Shown piece after piece: positions 6,613-6,790 of a DNA stretch of 6,790 nt. Each line of letters begins with the position of its first letter. The first letter of the stretch is position 1. Made by a program: the position numbers and the translations under genes. The notes beneath the pieces are model-generated. The model was not told the origin of the DNA, ran no database searches, and saw nothing but the letters and a program-made list of their open reading frames with translations. The stretch lies in assembly GCA_027052755.1 (NCBI GenBank), contig JALUEN010000279.1, forward strand, positions 1-6,790, written 5' to 3'. This stretch comes from a bacterium. GTDB lineage: Bacteria > DRYD01 > JALUEN01.

Positions 6613-6714
6613 CAAGTTTTACTTACTCCACATAAAATAATACGTTAAAAAGGGGAGAAGTTCAAGTTTTTAACATATTTTTTACTTTCTTGAAAAAAAT
6701 AATAAACAAGTTTT
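6613..6714. repeat. Three copies of CAAGTTTT around the pilin promoter
   Basis: The plus strand carries CAAGTTTT at 6613-6620, 6663-6670 and 6707-6714. The middle copy overlaps the -35 hexamer, one is upstream and one is downstream of the transcription start. Spacings are 50 and 44 bp. They could be operator sites or chance words in a very AT-rich stretch. Confidence 0.3.
6637..6665 (-). promoter_or_regulatory. Sigma-70 type promoter of the pilin operon
   Basis: TTGAAC (6660-6665) and TATTAT (6637-6642) are separated by exactly 17 bp and match the -35 and -10 consensus at 4/6 and 5/6 positions. Transcription should begin near 6630, giving a leader of about 59 nt before the GTG start of the PilV-like gene. 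Confidence 0.65.
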
Positions 6715-6790
6715 TCATAACTTTTTCACAAACTTTTCCAGCTCGCTTAAGATCGTGAAAGCTCTCTCCCCTCTATCCCCTCTCCTATAA
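6715..6790 (-). CDS. C-terminal end of an unidentified gene (partial)
   Basis: One minus-strand frame stays open from the window edge to a TGA at 6715-6717, giving 24 residues that end in GERAFTILSELEKFVKKL. The codon style (AGG/AGA, GAG, AAG) matches the other genes, and the end looks like an amphipathic helix. The other two minus-strand frames stop sooner. The frame ends about 50 bp before the pilin promoter. It is too short to name. No convincing terminator follows; only a weak AT-rich stem with a T run is present. Confidence 0.45.
   Translation of the reverse strand, partial: YRRGDRGERAFTILSELEKFVKKL

Noticed and set aside
1..6790. Mobile elements, CRISPR arrays, tRNA or rRNA genes
   Set aside because: No transposase, inverted terminal repeats, regularly spaced repeats, cloverleaf or rRNA-like sequence was seen on either strand.

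Overview
All genes supported in this window read from the minus strand. Moderate GC, dominance of AGG/AGA for arginine, frequent ATA isoleucine and strong GAGG-type ribosome binding sites suggest a thermophilic bacterium, perhaps of the Aquificota or Thermodesulfobacteria kind. That placement is inference from codon style and is weak.

Layout in transcription order, from high to low coordinates. (1) 6715-6790 holds what looks like the last 24 codons of an unidentified gene. (2) An AT-rich intergenic stretch carries a good sigma-70 type promoter (6637-6665) and three copies of an 8-bp word. (3) A three-gene operon follows. It encodes a PilV/GspI-like prepilin (6041-6571), a PilW/GspJ-like prepilin with an unusual Gly-Ser linker (4752-6023), and a very large PilX/GspK-like protein of 1051 residues with calcium-loop motifs (1566-4721). 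It is closed by a textbook rho-independent terminator (1509-1540). (4) A small gene encodes an 87-residue single-span membrane protein with a C-terminal coiled coil (1185-1448). (5) An RNase E/G-family gene starts at a TTG codon (998) and runs off the window edge.

The three prepilins match, in order and in leader type, the minor pilins that form the tip complex of type IV pili (PilV-PilW-PilX) or type II secretion pseudopili (GspI-GspJ-GspK). The first two have the canonical Gly-cleavage site followed by Glu at +5. The third lacks Glu5, as GspK and PilX proteins do. All three have even numbers of cysteines, consistent with exported, disulfide-stabilised proteins. No major pilin, secretin, ATPase or PilY1 gene is present in the window.

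The two strongest oddities are in the RNase gene. First, a run of nine T residues breaks the reading frame near its start. Second, after the first catalytic Asp motif (DVNSG) the frame continues, without a stop, into what looks like the middle of a DUF752/MnmC2-type methyltransferase. That is either a chimeric assembly at a contig end or a real gene fusion. The other notable item is the giant PilX-like protein, which may combine the roles of PilX and PilY1.
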